From Oscillospiraceae bacterium (GTDB lineage: Bacteria > Bacillota > Clostridia > Oscillospirales > CAG-272): DNA of 6,687 nucleotides. The stretch spans positions 1 through 6,687 of the forward strand of contig SVQJ01000097.1 in assembly GCA_015065395.1 (NCBI GenBank), read 5' to 3'. Shown here in pieces: positions 5,082 through 6,687 of the stretch (positions are counted from its first letter, which is position 1; the number at the start of each line of letters is the position of its first letter). The notes beneath the pieces were generated by a model. The model made no database searches. It had not been told where the DNA came from and was given only the letters and a program-made list of their open reading frames with translations. Position numbers and translations under genes: made by a program.

Positions 5082-6687
5082 ATGAAATCTTTTAAGAATG
5101 CACTGTGTATTACCCTTGTCATAGGAATATTACTCTCGATAATCCCTACAGCATCATTTGCCGTCGATTATTTGCCGGAAAACGGAGCGTTCGTTTTTTC
5201 CAACGAGGATATGCTTAATTATCTCCACTCCCCAAACAATTTGGCTGTTTCCTTTGATTCTGATGAAAAAGCCCTAAAGCTTACTGCCAACGGCGGCATA
5301 GATCCAAGAGTTCTTCTGGATCTTTCTACTGTTACACCCGCTCTGAGTGCAAATAAATACAAAAGCATCCTTTTGATCTATAAAGTTCCCACCACTGCTT
5401 CAACAAGCGTGCATTCCGCTGAATTTTTCCTTTCTGCCGGTAGCATTGAAGGTCCCACCGCAGGTTATTCACATCTTTTCACTCTCACTAAAAGCGATAA
5501 ATTTGTTTCAACCATAATCGACCTTTCTGCGACCTCATGGTGGAGCGGAAATATCCACAGCATTCGCATAGACCCCTTCACGAGTGCTCAAAACGGCGAT
5601 ACCATGTATATCGACTCCATCATTCTTTGCCAAAACCAGACAGAAGCAATTTCTGTCAGAGATGAGAGAATGGCTGAGCTCAATAAAGTGGTTATTCCTA
5701 ATTACTCCGACAGTGACTATATTTGTACCTCCTACCGCTACGATAAATACACCTCTCCATTGTGGAAAGGAAATATTATCTACAATGAGGCAGTTTACCC
5801 TGTCAAGGATGCAAACGGAAATGCTGTTTATACGCTGATGTATACACCGGACGAAATAACAAGCGTGTACTCATCCGATTTCAGCTCATACTACTATGAA
5901 GGAATCGACTATACGGTTGACGGCAACAGGATCACTTTCCTTGACTCCGGAAGCATCAGACTGAAAGAGTATACATATATCCACCCTCAGTCAAACCCCA
6001 ATGGGTACAACTGGGACAGATATTACAACAGAAAAGCGGCAGGCGATGGAAAATGGGAGTATTGGGGACAAAGTCCCGAGTTTTTCAACGGATACATCAA
6101 TGTTTCCTATACCCATTCAGATGCATGGAACGACTATGTTCCCGAACAGCGCAGTAATGAGATTCCCAATGCCGCAAGCGTTATAGAAAACGGCGGCAGC
6201 ATGAACGTAGTTTTCTACGGCGACAGCATCTGCGGCGGTGCAAACTCATCCTCGAACAGAGATGTTTATCCTTACGCCGAATACTGGAACGAAATGATCG
6301 TTTCAAAGCTCACAAAGGATTACGGTTGCTCAATCAACGCCACCTATGCCTCCGTAGGCGGAAGCACTGCTTCCGGTATGGTACAGTATATCAATTCCAA
6401 GGTCACCTCCAAGGCTCCGGATCTGGTCTTTCTTGAATTCGGCGCGAACGATGCCATGAATGCAAGCCAGGATGACGATTACAGTGCTTCAAGGCTCAAG
6501 AGTGAGTATAAAAATGCAATAAAAAGCATGATAGAAGAGGTCCGCGCATACTATCCCAACTGTGAATTTGTGCTTGTTGCTCCCTTCTACTGCAATATCT
6601 ACTGCCACTATATGTCCTATTTTGAGGCTTGCCGCGACGCTCTTGATGAGCTCGCCGCATCCTACAGCGGCATTACTGTTGCTGATA
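5082..6687 (+). CDS. Secreted SGNH/GDSL-family hydrolase, 3'-truncated by window edge
   Basis: 535 codons remain open to the window end with no stop. A signal peptide (~1-27, cleavage near TASFA) precedes an N-terminal beta-sandwich-like module (~30-187) ending WWSGNIHSIRIDP...GDTMYIDSIIL, reminiscent of carbohydrate-binding jelly rolls. A Tyr/Asn/Trp-rich middle region (~200-370) follows, then the SGNH catalytic core: block I FYGDS with nucleophile S382, block II VGGS (425-428), block III FGAND (453-457). The Asp-x-x-His block V would lie beyond the edge. The family includes carbohydrate esterases and lipases; with its context a polysaccharide or surface-polymer deacetylase is a reasonable inference. 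The start at 5082 has GGAG five bases upstream. It lies 20 bp after the CapA stop, so it is most likely in the same operon. Confidence 0.88.
   Translation, partial: MKSFKNALCITLVIGILLSIIPTASFAVDYLPENGAFVFSNEDMLNYLHSPNNLAVSFDSDEKALKLTANGGIDPRVLLDLSTVTPALSANKYKSILLIYKVPTTASTSVHSAEFFLSAGSIEGPTAGYSHLFTLTKSDKFVSTIIDLSATSWWSGNIHSIRIDPFTSAQNGDTMYIDSIILCQNQTEAISVRDERMAELNKVVIPNYSDSDYICTSYRYDKYTSPLWKGNIIYNEAVYPVKDANGNAVYTLMYTPDEITSVYSSDFSSYYYEGIDYTVDGNRITFLDSGSIRLKEYTYIHPQSNPNGYNWDRYYNRKAAGDGKWEYWGQSPEFFNGYINVSYTHSDAWNDYVPEQRSNEIPNAASVIENGGSMNVVFYGDSICGGANSSSNRDVYPYAEYWNEMIVSKLTKDYGCSINATYASVGGSTASGMVQYINSKVTSKAPDLVFLEFGANDAMNASQDDDYSASRLKSEYKNAIKSMIEEVRAYYPNCEFVLVAPFYCNIYCHYMSYFEACRDALDELAASYSGITVAD

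Noticed and set aside
5061..5084. Alternative in-frame start for the SGNH hydrolase at ATG 5061, overlapping the CapA stop as TAATG
   Set aside because: The overlap could allow coupling, but there is no ribosome-binding site before it, while ATG 5082 has GGAG at good spacing and begins the signal peptide directly. It remains a minor possibility.

Overview
The window looks like a chromosomal segment of a Gram-positive anaerobe of the class Clostridia, probably a Ruminococcus/Oscillospiraceae-type gut or rumen bacterium. This is inferred from the exported cohesin-like protein, the lipobox lipoprotein, the sigma-A-type promoters, the GTP-type PEP carboxykinase and the moderate GC content. No ribosomal or other taxonomic marker is present, so the assignment is tentative.

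Layout: (1) 1-1421, +: the 3' three-quarters of pckG, GTP-dependent phosphoenolpyruvate carboxykinase, followed by a GNRA-loop hairpin that probably acts as its terminator. (2) 1422-1783: a 362-bp gap between convergent genes. It is mostly filled by a 304-bp composite inverted-repeat element (1468-1771) built almost entirely of hairpins and resembling a MITE or a mobile terminator cassette. (3) 1784-2785, -: an exported cohesin-domain protein with a long acidic linker and a C-terminal membrane anchor. (4) 2786-2986: a divergent promoter region with a perfect consensus promoter (TTGACA, 17 bp, TATAAT) for the cohesin gene and a near-consensus one for the rightward genes. (5) 2987-6687, +: a tightly packed apparent operon of a xylose-isomerase-like TIM-barrel sugar isomerase/epimerase, a CapA/PgsA-like metallophosphatase-fold lipoprotein (overlapping the previous gene by 10 bp), and a secreted SGNH/GDSL hydrolase with an N-terminal beta-sandwich-like module. 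The last gene runs off the right edge before its catalytic Asp-His block.

How they fit together: pckG is central metabolism and appears highly expressed from its codon bias. The genes to its right are surface or carbohydrate related: a cohesin-bearing surface protein, a predicted surface-polymer lipoprotein and a predicted secreted esterase, with a cytoplasmic sugar isomerase leading the operon. Joint action in polysaccharide or envelope-polymer handling is an inference from context; no substrate can be named. I saw no tRNA, rRNA, CRISPR array, prophage gene, recognisable transposase or defence system. The most unusual non-coding structure is the nested-palindrome element between pckG and the cohesin gene.
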